From contig CANTUR010000240.1 of NCBI GenBank assembly GCA_947683625.1, forward strand, positions 1,490,501 through 1,554,500: a stretch of DNA of 64,000 nt, read 5' to 3'. The notes below the pieces were generated by a model. It made no database searches. It saw only the letters and a program-made list of their open reading frames with translations, and was not told the origin of the DNA. Both the position numbers and the translations under genes were made by a program. How positions within the stretch are numbered: the stretch's first letter is position 1; each line of letters starts with the position of its first letter. Below, in pieces: positions 1 through 11,972 of the stretch. The stretch comes from Mallotus nudiflorus. Its lineage: Eukaryota; Streptophyta; Magnoliopsida; Malpighiales; Euphorbiaceae.

Positions 1-1105
1 AATTAAAGCTGAGCGAGCATATTTTTGGAAAAAAAGGCTATGCACGGTTGTGCATAAAATGTGCATGACCGCGTGACCTACTGATGGTAGATATGAACTT
101 CAATTTAATTTCTAAAGTATGAGGGACATGAAGGGGATTTCACATGATAATAAACCTAGGGCTGAGGCTAGGGTTTTATATATATTTGTAGCCTCTAGAA
201 AAAAAATTAAGAGGAGGAGATTAGGTCATTTTTCTATTTTTCATATTACATTCTTTTTTTTTAACAAATATAGAGAATAAGGGTGTTTGGCTTGTTCATG
301 ATTGTTTGGAAGATTGAGCAAAAGAATTAAAGATTAATAGGCTACTATTCGAGGGAGTTTCTCTTATGATTTTAGATATTGTTCATTCATATTTTGGATT
401 AATAATGATGTCTATTTTCTTTATTTCTTCATCTCTTTCTTTTATGATTAATATAAGTAGCTAAATTCTTTTTTATGGCTCTTAATACAATTTAACCATG
501 TGAATATTACAATTAAACCTAAGCCATTAATCTAGATCCTTTGGTTGTTATTGAACTTATTGTCTTCATAAGATTAATCATCCTTTAATTGAATTCACAT
601 AATAAAACTGACTCGAGAGATAAGTTGAATTGGATTAGGGCAATAACCTATTAGGTGCTTCCTTACTTTAGAAACATTTAAGCATCTAATATTGATTAGG
701 GGTTGGTGCTTAAACTGGGTTAACCGAACACTTAGTATGCAAGAGCTACAAATCTAAGGATGTCAAATTACTTAGTTAGTTATAGAAGTTATCTGGGAGG
801 AACGTCTATGATTCTTTAGATGCCCTCAAATTAAATTAATGTTAGGTATGGCTTAGGAGTTAATTAATCCTTAGTAATAGTTGAATTAGTAATAAGAACC
901 CAAGAACTTTAAATTGATTGTTATTTCATTCAAATTCTTGTGTTTTATTTTAGTTTAATTCAAAATACCTTTTTGTTGTTTAAATAAACCTACATAATTA
1001 GTATTTCAGTAGCCAGTTTGCAATCTCTATAGGATTGATATTTAATTACTACTTGTACAATTTTGTATACTTACGGAAACACCATCATCCATCAAGAACA
1101 TCTTC
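1..1105 (+). mobile_element. LTR-like remnant of a gypsy-type retroelement
   Basis: There is no coding capacity. A TATATATA stretch near 178 follows a CTAGGGTTTTA motif, as in many plant LTR promoters. The end (about 1018-1090) has the pattern 'caatctctataggattgat', then a short T/A-rich run, 'acttgtacaattttgtatac' and 'catcatccatcaag', which resembles the 3' end of the LTR of many plant gypsy elements just before the primer binding site. No primer site follows and the left end lies outside the window. The identification rests on general resemblance only. Confidence 0.35.
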
Positions 1106-1559
1106 ATAAATAATAAATAATACAGAAGGCATTATATCAATGATGCCTTGAATAAAAAAGTAGTTATCACCGGTCTATTAAGTGAGACACTAGAGGAATA
1201 GTCTCCTAGGTAAGGCTTGCCCCCTAAGCCACTACATTTTAGTTAAATAGTATGAAGAAAAAAAGAAAAAAAACAAGTCCTCTTAAACACCTAAATCTCT
1301 CTACTTTATTTTGTTATGTGAATCCACATCTAACTTGAGCATTAAAGTGGCACCACCTGTAGTAAGCATAGCATGGTGAAAGGAACAGAACATGGAGAAT
1401 GTAGAGGTCTAAACCTTATAACCCCTTAATCAACCACCTAAACTGTGAGAAATGAAAATCAACCTAGGCCCTCCAACCTCCTCCCATTACACAAATAAAC
1501 CACTTCCTAAGACGTCATAATAACCAATCAATACAATAGCCTTTCTCTCCTCCTTGTAG
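1106..1559. other. No gene seen; possible leader of element E
   Basis: No open frame or RNA gene is visible. Sequence around 1165-1230 ('gtgagacactagagg', then 'aaggcttgcccccta') looks like retroelement leader sequence. An A-rich tract at 1254-1276 and generally low complexity make finer calls impossible. Confidence 0.3.
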
Positions 1560-2109
1560 GAGGTCAATACCACAGTGAAGGAGATTTATGAATACCAAAG
1601 GAAAAATAGGGGGGAAAACCCACCCAATGATAAGCTACCAAAATAAACACAGAGGATAGGTAGGACAAGGAGAAAATCGGTGACACACTAACCAACTCAC
1701 AAGCAAGATTAGATGCCCTAAAGTCAAAAAGAAACATATTCAGAAGAGATAGACATGGACAGGGATAGAGCAAACGAAGACATAAATTTGGGCTAACTTA
1801 TATCCAAAATAATAGAAGCCTGATGGCTATGTTATAGAGGAATATTTTAATAGGAGAGTCTAAGAGATAGTAAACAATATGAACCATAGAGTCGATGAGA
1901 CTAATTTTGGTCTGTGAGATGTATATCCCCTCGTAGAACATCTAATTAGTGAACTCTTCCTACTAAAATTCAAAATGTTGCTACTAGATTCTTTTAACAG
2001 AACCACTAACCCCCTTAGCCATATTTAAAAATTTAGAATAACCACCCACCCATAAACCACCTTAGACTCGATACTCTACAAGGAATTCCTAATAACCCTC
2101 AAAGGCATC

Positions 2110-2470
2110 ACATAAGAATGGTACTAAGGCCTGGCCCAAACTTCATTATTTGCTTTAAGGAGATGGCCAAGTTATTTAATACATGGCCTATCACCAGTAT
2201 ACTAATAAAGATAGACTCCTTTGATATGTATAAATTTTACCAATAAGATGATAAGCCTCTACAAGACTGTATTGAGCAGTTTAAAATAGAAACAGTATAG
2301 ATTAAGAACCTCCACCATACCTTGGCTATCAAAGCCTTTACCTCAGGCACAACCTCCACGACACTCTATAATAAAATCAATCTTTCACTCTCCAGTAGCT
2401 TCATCGAGTTGATGCTAAAAGCATGTTGCCACATCCACCTAGAGCAAGCCTAAATTGTAAAACCTAAGCA
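2110..2470 (+). pseudogene. gag: Element E gag remnant
   Basis: Translation of 2155-2455 reads, with stops, as a retrotransposon gag core: an LFNTWPITS stretch, then PLQDCIEQF (usual plant form: sLkdYi-RFn), then AIKAFTSGT and a final helix ending CHIHLEQA. Gag forms the particle that packages element RNA. Several stops (TAG/TAA for Gln or Trp) and lack of an initiator show that it is dead. No zinc knuckle was recognised downstream. Confidence 0.5.
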
Positions 2471-2939
2471 AAGGTAAGAATAAGGAGATAAGGAGATCTA
2501 CCCAAGGGATCCTTAGCGAAGGACACCTTTCTAACATAATAAAAGGGACCTGAATCTATACAGATAACCTAGAGATCAATGATTCAATGTTTGTGACCAA
2601 CCACTTTAGTAATCTAGATATCATAGCTTCATACCCATAAACTCACCTTTATAAAAAATCTTAATATGGGTAAAGAAATCTAAGGAAAGAATACAATGGC
2701 CTAAAAAATGATTTAGAGAAACTTAAATTAAAGTGACTAGTGAAAGTATTATCAATTTCATAGAAAAGGGAAGGTAGAAAGGATGATCCACCCATAGGGG
2801 AGCCCTTATAATAGTCATCAATATAATTACCAGCAGAGAACCCTCTAGAGACTGGCCGATAAAAGAGAGGAAACACTACCAATCACTCTATATGGCGACT
2901 TCTCAAAAAGGAGAAATAACTACGAACTGGTCACTTTCT

Positions 2940-3400
2940 TAAAAAGTGATAGAGACTAGATGTCCCACCCAAGGGAGAACGCCATAGTTTTTAAAGGTAG
3001 AATAGGGAACATATTATTGAGAAGAATATTGATTAACATTGGAAGTTTAGTCAACCTGATGACACTGAAAGAAGGTCAAGGCATTAGAAGGATTTGTAAT
3101 TAATCCCAAACTGGTTTCAACCCCCCTACTAGGCCTTAGGGGATCAATAATGGAAGTACAAGGATTAGTAATGATGACTGTTGAACTAGGAATCTATGAA
3201 CACTACCAAGTCTTCACCATTACCTTTATAGTGGTAGACTAACCATAAAGATCCCACCCTAAGAGGAGAATTAATTATTAGAGGATACCAAAAAATCACT
3301 TATGAAGGCTTTGTGGTCGCATGGAGGGAAAATGTGTGAGCGTACTCACTATGGAATCTACGAGATCAGGGAAATGAGAAGAAGAAAGAGAATAACTTAT
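2940..3400 (+). pseudogene. PR: Element E protease remnant
   Basis: The frame holds AIVFKGRIGNILLRRILINIGS followed by LVNLMTLK, matching the plant gypsy pattern where a beta strand leads into the aspartic protease motif D-x-GSS-x-DLM. The catalytic aspartate appears as Asn (NIGS), which would inactivate the enzyme. Downstream frames are shifted. The protease normally cuts the Gag-Pol polyprotein. Confidence 0.5.
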
Positions 3401-3599
3401 TGAAAAGGTCATATATTTCATTGGGGGATGGAAGAAAGCTATGAATGGTGGTAGAACTCTTAAAGAAGACCAAACAAAGCATCAAGTCCATACTCACTAA
3501 CTTCCAAGGGACCTTTGTATAGTCGCTAAAGACATCAAAGGGGTCCCACTAAACATTATTACTCCTAAGCTCAATGTCCACAATCAGACCATGCCAATC

Positions 3600-4250
3600 A
3601 TTAAAAAAAAGGAAGTAAGCCCCAGGCAGATAAGTGACCATTTCAGATGAAATTAACAAGCTTCTAAAAGCTGCATTCATAAGATATGTATACTACTTGG
3701 ACTAGGTCTCCAATGTGGTCATAGTCAAAAAATTGAATTGAAAGTGGAGAATGTGCATTGACTTCACCGACTTAAATAAGGTATGCCCTAAAGACAATTA
3801 CCCACTACCAAGTATTGATTAGCTTATTAACTCCATTATAGATTACGAGGTCTATAACTTCATGGATGCATATACTGGATACCACTAGATAAGAATGAAT
3901 GAATTTGATGAAGAGAATTCCACTTTCATCATATATTGAGGAACATACTACTATACAACCATGGCTTTTAGTCTAAAAAATGCAAGTGCCACTTATCACT
4001 AGTTAGTCAATATGATGTTCAATGAGCATATTGGGAAGACCATAGAGGTCTATGTTAATAACATAATTATAAAGAGTGAGAAGGATGTAGACCATAGCGA
4101 TGACTTAGCCTGAGCCCTTCAAACCTTAAACCTATTTATAATGAAGCTCAACCTAGAAAAGTGTTTATTTAAGGTCAAAGTAGAGAATATTTGAGGTTTT
4201 ATAATCTCCTAACAAGGTATAAAGGCCTTCCTGGAGAAAATAGAGGTCAT
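3600..4250 (+). pseudogene. RT: Element E reverse transcriptase remnant
   Basis: Recognisable blocks in order are the fingers region near 3640-3790, FMDAYTGYH (3860-3890), the GTYYYTTMAFSLKNASATY block (about 3940-4000), and the active-site motif at 4051-4062. That motif reads YVNN instead of YVDD, so both catalytic aspartates are lost. The thumb segment LNLEKCLFKVK follows near 4150. The enzyme would copy element RNA into DNA. Confidence 0.85.
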
Positions 4251-4379
4251 CCTCTCCATGAAACCTCTAACCTCGGTCAAAGAAATGTAGAAACTTAATG
4301 GAAGGATTATTGCCCTCAGACGCTTTCATCTCATGCTCTATAAGAATATGCCAACCATTCTACAAAAGCATAAAGAAAT

Positions 4380-4850
4380 TAAAAAAACTCCCAATGCACC
4401 GACAGCTGCTATGAAGCCTTTGACATCTTGAAGCAATTCTATAACAATCCTTTCTTCCTCAACAGGCTGAAAGCTGGGGAGAATCTATACATGTATGTGT
4501 CTTTGGGCTACCAAGGAAACCATTACCTTCGTGCTAATTAGAGAAGAGGAGACTGAACAGTCTCCAATGTACTACATCAGCAAGGTCATTCATGGAGTTA
4601 AAACTAGATACCCCAAGATAAAAAAAGCTAGCTTTTGCCTAATTCACATTAGTAAAAAAGTTAAGATAGCACTTGGAGGCACACCAAGTGATAGTTTGAA
4701 TTAATCAACCATTTAGAAAGGTCCTCTAAAAAGCTAAAACATCAAAGAGATTAATAAAATTAGTAGTTAATATAAGGGGATTTAAAGTCATATATAAGCC
4801 TAGAAAAGCTATGAAGGCACAAATCCTCATGGATTTCAAAGTTGAGTATA
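4380..4850 (+). pseudogene. RH: Element E RNase H (first copy) remnant
   Basis: The longest open piece (4495-4704) contains PMYYISKVIHGVKTRYPKIKKASFCL, a close match to the RNase H region of Tat elements (consensus -PvYYvSk-L---E-rY-kiEKlalaLv). It follows the RT thumb directly, as in all gypsy pol genes. The tail (about 4760-4840) holds YKPRKAM-AQILMDF-like residues, typical of the tether before the second RNase H. Confidence 0.75.
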
Positions 4851-4884
4851 AAGAGGAGACCGGGTCTAAAACCAACCGGATATG

Positions 4885-5240
4885 TCACCTATGGAGAATA
4901 TATGTAGATGGTGCATATAGGGTCAAAGGAGCAAGAGCAAGCATCATCATCAAAAGCCCAAATGGCATATGTATATAAGTAGCAGTAAAAATCCTTTTCA
5001 AAACTTCTAACAATGCTACTAAATATGAGACTCTAGTCATTAGAATGATGATTGCATTAGAGTTACGACTAGGAAAGATGGTCATTTACAGCGACTTCCA
5101 ACTGATTGTGAACTAAATCTTCGGACATTTAAAAGAAAAGGACTAAGAAATGATGAAGTATTTAAAAATGGTAGAGCTATTGTTAGGTAGAATGGAAGAA
5201 GTTGGAACCATATGGAAGCTGGAGCAGATCCTAAGAGCAA
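4885..5240 (+). pseudogene. aRH: Element E second (archaeal-type) RNase H remnant
   Basis: The translation reads WRIYVDGAYRVKGARASIII (catalytic D of the DG motif), then SNNATKYETLVIRMMIAL (the E of the NxAEYEAL block), then VIYSDFQLIVN (the DSQL block). This is the extra RNase H of the Tat lineage. Two stops interrupt it. The adjacent + strand is the coding strand. Confidence 0.65.
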
Positions 5241-5339
5241 ATAACCTATGGGGGTCCATATGACTATGTTGGTTTAACTAAGCACAATAAAAGAGGATGT
5301 TCTCCCAATAAATTATATGGGATGGATGGACCTCATAAT

Positions 5340-6190
5340 AAAATGGTTGAAGATGGGCAACTTGCCAAAAGATTAAAAAGAGCTTATAAGAGTAGTTAAG
5401 GTAGCTAAAGACTACTCATACATTGATAACATCATGTTCAGGAGATTGGTGACCCACATATGGTTATGCTATATAATGCAAAAAGATGAGGACTGTATAA
5501 TAATAAAATTTATAAGGGCATAGGAGGGAATATGAGGTTGTAACCATCGTGGTTCATAAGGCTTTACTACAAAGGTTTTATTAGCCCTTAATGATTAAGG
5601 ATGCGAAGGAGATCATTAGAGTATTCCCAACATAATAGTTCCACAAAAGTTACAACCACCGTCTCCCAGCCCTGGCACGACCAATTAGGATGGTATGGCC
5701 ATTTGCATAATGGGAGATGGACATTGTAGGCCCCTTCCCTCTAGAAGCTGGATAGGTGTAGTTCTTGATTATCACAATTGACCACTTCACAAAGTGGGTA
5801 GAAGCCGAGCTGGTCACCATGATCACCCAAACTAAGGTCACCATGTTTTTCATTAGAAACATGATATATAGAGTGCTCATAATTGATAATGGGAAGCAGT
5901 TTGACTATTAACCGTTCAAGGAATTCTATAGCAAGCTCCATATAGAACTCAAATTCACCTTCATCGCCCACCCCTAGATGAATGGAATGATTGAGGTAAC
6001 CAATCAGGCTATAGTCCAAGGGCTTAAGAGGTGACTAAACCAAGAAAAGGGAAGATGGATGGAAGAACTACCACATTTATAGTGATCTTATAGGACAACC
6101 CCAAGGACAGTGACAAGAGAAACATCCTTTAAGCTAACATATGGAATATAGGCTGTAATCCTAGTTGAAATTGGTCTCCCTAACTACTGG
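5340..6190 (+). pseudogene. INT: Element E integrase remnant
   Basis: The catalytic triad is visible across a broken frame: D in MDIVGPFP at 5720-5722, D in IDNGKQF at 5885-5887, E in GMIEVTNQ at 5993-5995, giving the normal D-x35-E spacing. Between them lie ITIDHFTKWVEAE and the FIAHP-MNG loop. The C-terminal part reaches TSFKLTYGI near 6150. Stops occur in the catalytic core, so the enzyme is dead. The CACTA-like element interrupts what follows. Confidence 0.8.
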
Positions 6191-7018
6191 ACAACCATTT
6201 ATCACTTAAGAAAAACATTAATTAGTGATGAAAAATTAATGAGGGTAAGAAAAACCTCCCACTAGATGTGTAATTTGCATTGTTATTTGTAAGGGTAAAA
6301 AATCCCCCAGCTAAAGCCTTAACCATTATTGATAGAATACTAATTTTATACTATGTAAATTGTGATACCTTTGTTATTGGAGTAAAAAGTTTTAGTGTCA
6401 ACTCATTGCCACTAAAAGATTCTATTATTTCCTGTAAAAAAAAAAAAATATGAAAAACAAACCATAAAGACCATTCTTTAATAACCTAACCCATCTTTAT
6501 TTCTCTCCACATTGTAAGTCTCTTTCTATAATCAATTACCCAATTAATTGTTCAAAAACAATTACACGATTCTCTGTTAGAATCTTTTTCTCGTTCCCTC
6601 TTTTCTAATTTACTAATAAGTTTACCTAATGGGTTAGCAAAGAGTTCTTAATCTATTCTAGATGGGTGTTGTCAATAGTAAATTGGGTCCTTTTCTGTTT
6701 GGGTAAGATCATTATTGCTGTAATTGCCCAACTCACACTGAAGAATTGGGTTTAAAGGTATGTTTAATTGTCATTCTTCTTCAGCTCTTTTAACTTATAT
6801 TCTTTACTGATAAAATTGGATATCTATATTCCTTTTTGTTACCATAAATATTTTTTTCTTTGTGATCCACATATTTTGTGTGTGCATATGTGCGTGTGTC
6901 TATATATATATATATATAATCTCATAATTTACTCTGTAACTTGGAATGAATTATCATTTTTTTACGTCATATATAGGCAGAGCACTGAAGAGTGTAAAAG
7001 TTGATTATGGCTCTAGGG

Positions 7019-7159
7019 GATTAAATTTATATTTTTTTTAATATATTAAGCTCTAAGGGTTACATACAAAGTCAAATAGAATTTATTAGAGATTAAATTT
7101 ATATTTTTTTAATATATTAAGCTCAAAGGGTTACATACAAAGTCAAATAGAATTTATTA
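7019..7159. repeat. Tandem duplication, 2 x 72 bp
   Basis: Two adjacent copies (7019-7090, 7091-7159) begin 'gattaaatttatattttttt' and end 'caaatagaatttatta'. They differ by a few bases and the length of a T run, so the duplication is fairly recent relative to the surrounding decay. Confidence 0.95.
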
Positions 7160-10100
7160 TGCTTGGTCTGCAAACATTTAAATAATCTTTGATGTGGTTT
7201 CATGAGGCATGCAATAGTTGGAGGTATGTTGAAACAGATGAAGTACCACCTTTTTTTTTTATTATTTTTAATGTAGGGGCTCATCTCATGTTTTGTGCAG
7301 AGAAAAAAAAAACTATTCTCTTATACTTTGGAAATTGAAAACATTTTGGCCGTATCAACCTTTGCTTTGGCTCTAATACAACTATTTGAAGACAACTAAA
7401 AAGCATTTGGTACCTCAGCAAGTTTTAACTTTCAACTATTATTGCTATTTGTTGTTGTTGTGTTTAATAAAACTCTAAATTTCTTGAATTTTCCACTTTC
7501 TTAATCATTTAACATTCTTTATGTTTTCGATGAAATGACAATATATATATATATACACACACACATGGTGGCGTCATTATACAAACGAGTTGGTGTGTAT
7601 ACAGGTTGGAGTTATGTATATTGTTTAGAATATTTGCTATTCATCTTTTTTAGGTCAAAGTTTGTTTTTTTAGATTATGGATTGCTTTTATTTTTTAACT
7701 TACATATGGAGGTTATAAAAAATGGCATAGCGTACATGTGAATCATTTTATTAGATTTGTGTTTTCTTATATGGTTATGATTTCTTTTTATGGTACAGGG
7801 TGTTTACTATTATTTCTATGAAATATTCAGGGATAAAGCTGAAGCAATTGCATTGGAGCATAAGAGAAAGGGATTTTAGTGATGGATCAATTGGGATGTT
7901 TTCATCACTTATAGTGGCCGCTTTATCTTCGTAATTTTTTTCTATTTTATTAATTTGATTCTAACTTAATTTTGTTACTCTTATATGCGAGTGCTAAATA
8001 TGTGTTGAAATTATGTCCGCATCTTATCCTCTTTCTTTAGGGTTCTTCTGATTGAAACTGAAATTACTTTTAGTCCTTTCTATAAGAGTGTTAATGTGCT
8101 ATTGACAAATCCCATTTAGGTAGTCGCTACACGTATGCATGTAAATTACATGCTGACTTGTGAAACTTTTTTGCAAAACTTACTCAGTTTAGATATTAAC
8201 CCTTGATTCCCAAGTGATTGTTCAAATGTGTTTTTAAAATGTGCAAGTGATAGAGAACCATCTGCATATCTTCTCCTTAGCCTAGTTTATGTAATTTGAA
8301 GTTTTTACATATGGATTCTCCTTTCGATGTGCATGTTCCACCTTATATAAACATTTTATAAGTTGGTACTTGCATGTGTTCTTAATTTCTCATTCGTTAT
8401 ATTAGTCTAGATTATTGTATTCAGTTTCATCATTTAGGTTTTGTTTGGCTTCTATTTTGTCTTGAAAAATCTACCTTCTATTTTTTGCGATGAATGACAA
8501 CATATAGTTATTGAGAGTTAAAAATATAATTTCCTAAAAATATGCTTTTGTTGTTTTAAAAATTGATTTTAATTTTATATTATTCAATAAAGTTTTTTTT
8601 TATTTATTATTTTTTTTTTATGTAGGGTATTCCCAATTTTCCTTCACTTCTACTTCTCTGTTTTGTTTAAATTCATTTGATACATCTTTTCTTAGATCTT
8701 TTACCTATGCATTTTATATTAATATATAAATAAGCACATTAATTTTCTGGTTCTATCATGTCCTATAGGGTTGTTCCAAAAAAATCTAATTAGTCCTTTT
8801 ATTTCAATATCATAGCCTTGCTATGATAATCATGGCTCAAACAATGCACTATGTTAATCTAATAATTCAAGACTAGCTATATATTTTATAAAGGTCAAAT
8901 AAGATGCGTAAAGGATCAAACAAATTAAGCTACTAATCTTGACTTGGCACAATAACATTAAATGAAAATCATATCCAATTTCTTGGAATTCATTTCTGAT
9001 ATTATTTTTGTTTCTGTTCTTTTTAACAATATGTCATCTTAATTACTTAGGAAACGAAGGCACAATCGAGATTGACATTTTGTTGAATTGGAACTTCTAA
9101 CAATTGGGTTTCTTTGGAGGTTATTCTCAATCACTACTCTTCATCTTGACATTATTCTCAATCAAAGTTATTCTCCTCAAACACAGCCATCCTTATCAAC
9201 TATAGAAATAAAGGTGAGTAATTTATAGTTATGCAAACAATTTTGCATGTTAATAATATGGGTGTATATATATATATATACATAATTCTGCATTAGAATT
9301 TGCCTCATTGTATGTGTGTTTATTCTATTGGCTTTAATATGTTAGTGGTAGAATGATTTTTTGCTTAACTATTAACTTTGTCATCTAACAAAATTAATTA
9401 TGCCTTAATTAATAAAAAATTGATTTTACATCAGAGTGTAAGTTTTAGCTTTCAAATCATTAGAATGATGGGCACAAATCTTTTTCATATTTCCATTCAT
9501 GCAAGTTCAATTGCATTCTTTTCTCCAATTTATTTTTCCATTTAGTGAATATTAAATATCTGATAAATTTAGTCAACATTAAACTACTTAATCCCTTTCA
9601 TCTACCATTTTTTAACCTCCTTTCTCTATGTATGATTAATAAAATCTTACCTGGCATCTCCTTTATTTATTTATTTTTTTGTTAAGTCATGTATAGTTGG
9701 TTTAAATTTTAAAGTTTTTTTGTACTGAAAATTCTCTTTTTATTTTTTGGAAAGAAAAAGAAATTGTCCATATGATAATTTGCTTTCATAATAAAATTTA
9801 AAAAGTTCATTAGTCTATCCCAAACTGTTTTTTCATGGTAATTTTAGGTCTAAGATGTTCATCTTTTGAATGAATTTTCAAAAAATGAAATTTTTATGTT
9901 AGTTAATTAGCTTGCATGAAAGAGATAAATTGTTAACCTTATATTAATTAATCTCCTTATATGAACTATTTTAAATTTATTTGTTTAAATTTATATGCAA
10001 GATTTCTTGTCACTATGACATATCCAATGCTTTAAGTAGTGTTATTGACTATTATATTACAAACTAATGTTATTTACCTGCCTCTTAGCTTGGGCCAGTC

Positions 10101-10260
10101 GTAGCAAACAAATATGTTAGTATTACTACTTAACCTTCCAAAAAAAATTTGTTATAATTCCTTAATCATAATTTTGTTATCATTCCTTAATGGCACTTAA
10201 TTTTTTTTTTTTGGACCAAGTAATGGCTTTTAATTTAATAAACCTTTATAGGATGAAATT

Positions 10261-11481
10261 ATGAAGATTATTCAATTTGTCCCATCACTTTCAAATATTG
10301 AGGTTGCTGAAAAATGCTTTGGAACACAACACCATGGTCACGTAATTGGTTATGTAGGTGGATTGAAGTGAAAATTCTTAAATGATTTCAAGTCTGCTTT
10401 TATCAAAGAGTTGAAGGTTGAGCTCCATGATAAAGAAGAAGAGAATTATAACCTTAAAAGATGTATGGATAGAATTGAAAATAGGTTGGATCAAATTGAG
10501 AATGGCTTCCCCGAACTAGATTTAGTTGAAACTACATCTAGTAACGACCTTCAGCAGGTCTGATTTATTATTTTGCTTTTTTTTTCTTTAAAAATTATTA
10601 GTTTATTTAAGAAATGATTCAGTAATATTTTATTCTGGTGCTGTTCAACGGTGGTTTTTATGCTTATTATTGTTTTGTTATCTTTTGAAATTGTTGCCTC
10701 TAATATGAATTTCCAATGTTGTTTTAAAGTTCTAACAATAATGAAATGTTATTCTCACTGTGTGTGGTATTTGGCAATTTGGTAGTAAGTCTTATATGAG
10801 TTATAGGTCATGCTAGTAGAAAATAATGACGTGAAAGTGAGTTTGGTAGCAAATAATCTCAACTAGGTTTGTTAAGAGTGTTATCATTGGTTATTTTCCA
10901 GTCTTAGTGTCGTGAACTTCTATTGTTTCATATGTGGTCAAATTTATATAAATGAGGACAACAAGATTTGTAATTAGAGTGAGGCAAAGTTGTTAGCATA
11001 AGGATCAAGTCAGGTTTTTATTTTGTTAGTTTTCTTACATAATCTTAAAAAGCCATTTGAGTTTTCTTAACCTTCAACATCTGCGGGAACATTAAGAAAT
11101 GAAGTTTTTTACTTTTACTTTCTTATCATTGGTTTTATCTTGTCTTCTGTTCTTTTATTTTGTTAATCTATGTCTAATGTTCTTTTATAACAAGTGGACA
11201 AAATATAATGTTTTCAAATGCTATGTGAATTATTCCTCATATTGCAAGATGTTTAGAACTACAAATATTGACATCATTTTTTTGCTTCTAATACATAAGT
11301 AAAATAGAAATCTTAATATTTTCACATGCATATCTATAATAAAATTTATGTTATACAAAATAAAATAAGCCATTGAATTTTGATGTGTGCTATTAAAATT
11401 CTTTTTCTGTTTAATTTATTATAGGTTGCTTCAAACATGCAAGAAGTTCAAGCAAGGATCAACATGACTTCTAATTTTTAG
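10261..11481 (+). pseudogene. CACTA-associated two-exon gene (Ptta/En/Spm-like), broken
   Basis: Exon 1 (10261-10557) starts with ATG, reads EKCFGTQHHGHVIGYVGG, then meets one in-frame TGA, and continues through a helical, charge-rich region (EEENYNLKRCMDRIENRL) to a CAG|GT donor. Exon 2 (11425-11481) follows TTATTATAG, stays in frame (VASNMQEVQARINMTSNF) and ends in TAG. The GxxHxGHVIGxG block and trailing coiled coil resemble the plant transposase Ptta/En/Spm family found as the second gene of CACTA elements. That family assignment is by eye. The single stop and missing upstream part argue for a pseudogene. Confidence 0.5.
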
Positions 11482-11972
11482 TAACTATCAAATGATCCAC
11501 ATAGATCCATACGTATTTTTGTCTAACTTAGTAGAGATTAACAAATATTGAATGATCTATACAAATAGAACTTATATTTTTTGCTAAAATTTTGATTATA
11601 TGTATAAAATATTATATTATGGAACAAATTGGTTTGATAATTTTAATTTTAATTGTGATGGAATGTCTTTTATTATATTGACCTTTTATTTGATTTTTTT
11701 GCCAAAACCAATTATTGAGCTTTTATTTTTATTATTGCAAAATTTTATAATACGGGTGAAAATCAATTAATGGCCAATAAGAAGTCATTACCAAAATTAA
11801 TATTTAATAAGGGGCAATGACACGTATAATAAGGAACAATTTTATTACTAAAAATTTATTTATAATGATGTCCTGACTTTTAATATAATGATGGAAAATC
11901 TCATCACTGAAAAGTATCATTTAATGACATGCAAATGTGGATATAATGAGGGAAATTTTGGTTCTTAGGTTA

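Larger units (their letters stand above)
1560..6202 (+). mobile_element. Element E: heavily decayed Ty3/gypsy (Tat-type) internal region
   Basis: Frames broken by dozens of stops still show gag, protease, reverse transcriptase, RNase H, a second RNase H and integrase in that order, all on the + strand. This is the Ty3/gypsy order, and the second RNase H between RT-RNase H and integrase marks the Tat lineage. No flanking LTR pair was found. The right end is cut by the CACTA-like element starting at 6203. E is the most mutated copy in the window and probably the oldest insertion. It resembles a different Tat subgroup from A, B and C: its protease carries a GSLVNLM motif instead of DDGS-INV. Confidence 0.8.
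6203..11972 (+). mobile_element. Degenerate CACTA (En/Spm)-like DNA transposon
   Basis: The left end reads CACTTAAGAAAAACATTAAT, one small change from the CACTACAAGAAAA consensus of plant CACTA inverted repeats, followed by subterminal 'tagtgatgaaaaattaatga' motifs. The right end (11765-11965) carries the matching opposite-strand subterminal motifs ('aatgatggaaaatctcatca', 'taatgagggaaattttggtt') and stops at 'gttcttagg', where element A1 has inserted. Between lie AT-rich DNA, (TA)n runs near 6902, 7541 and 9267, a 72-bp tandem duplication, and a broken two-exon gene at 10261-11481. No TNP2-type transposase was seen. 7160-10260 otherwise holds no readable gene. Confidence 0.5.

Noticed and set aside
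1564..3000. Minus-strand open frames at 1564-1773 and 2661-2882
   Set aside because: They lie opposite the decayed gag of element E and show no similarity or codon pattern; they are chance frames.
6768..7741. Short + strand frames rich in Leu, Ile and Tyr
   Set aside because: They are caused by AT-rich sequence and (TA)n runs; no start context or similarity.
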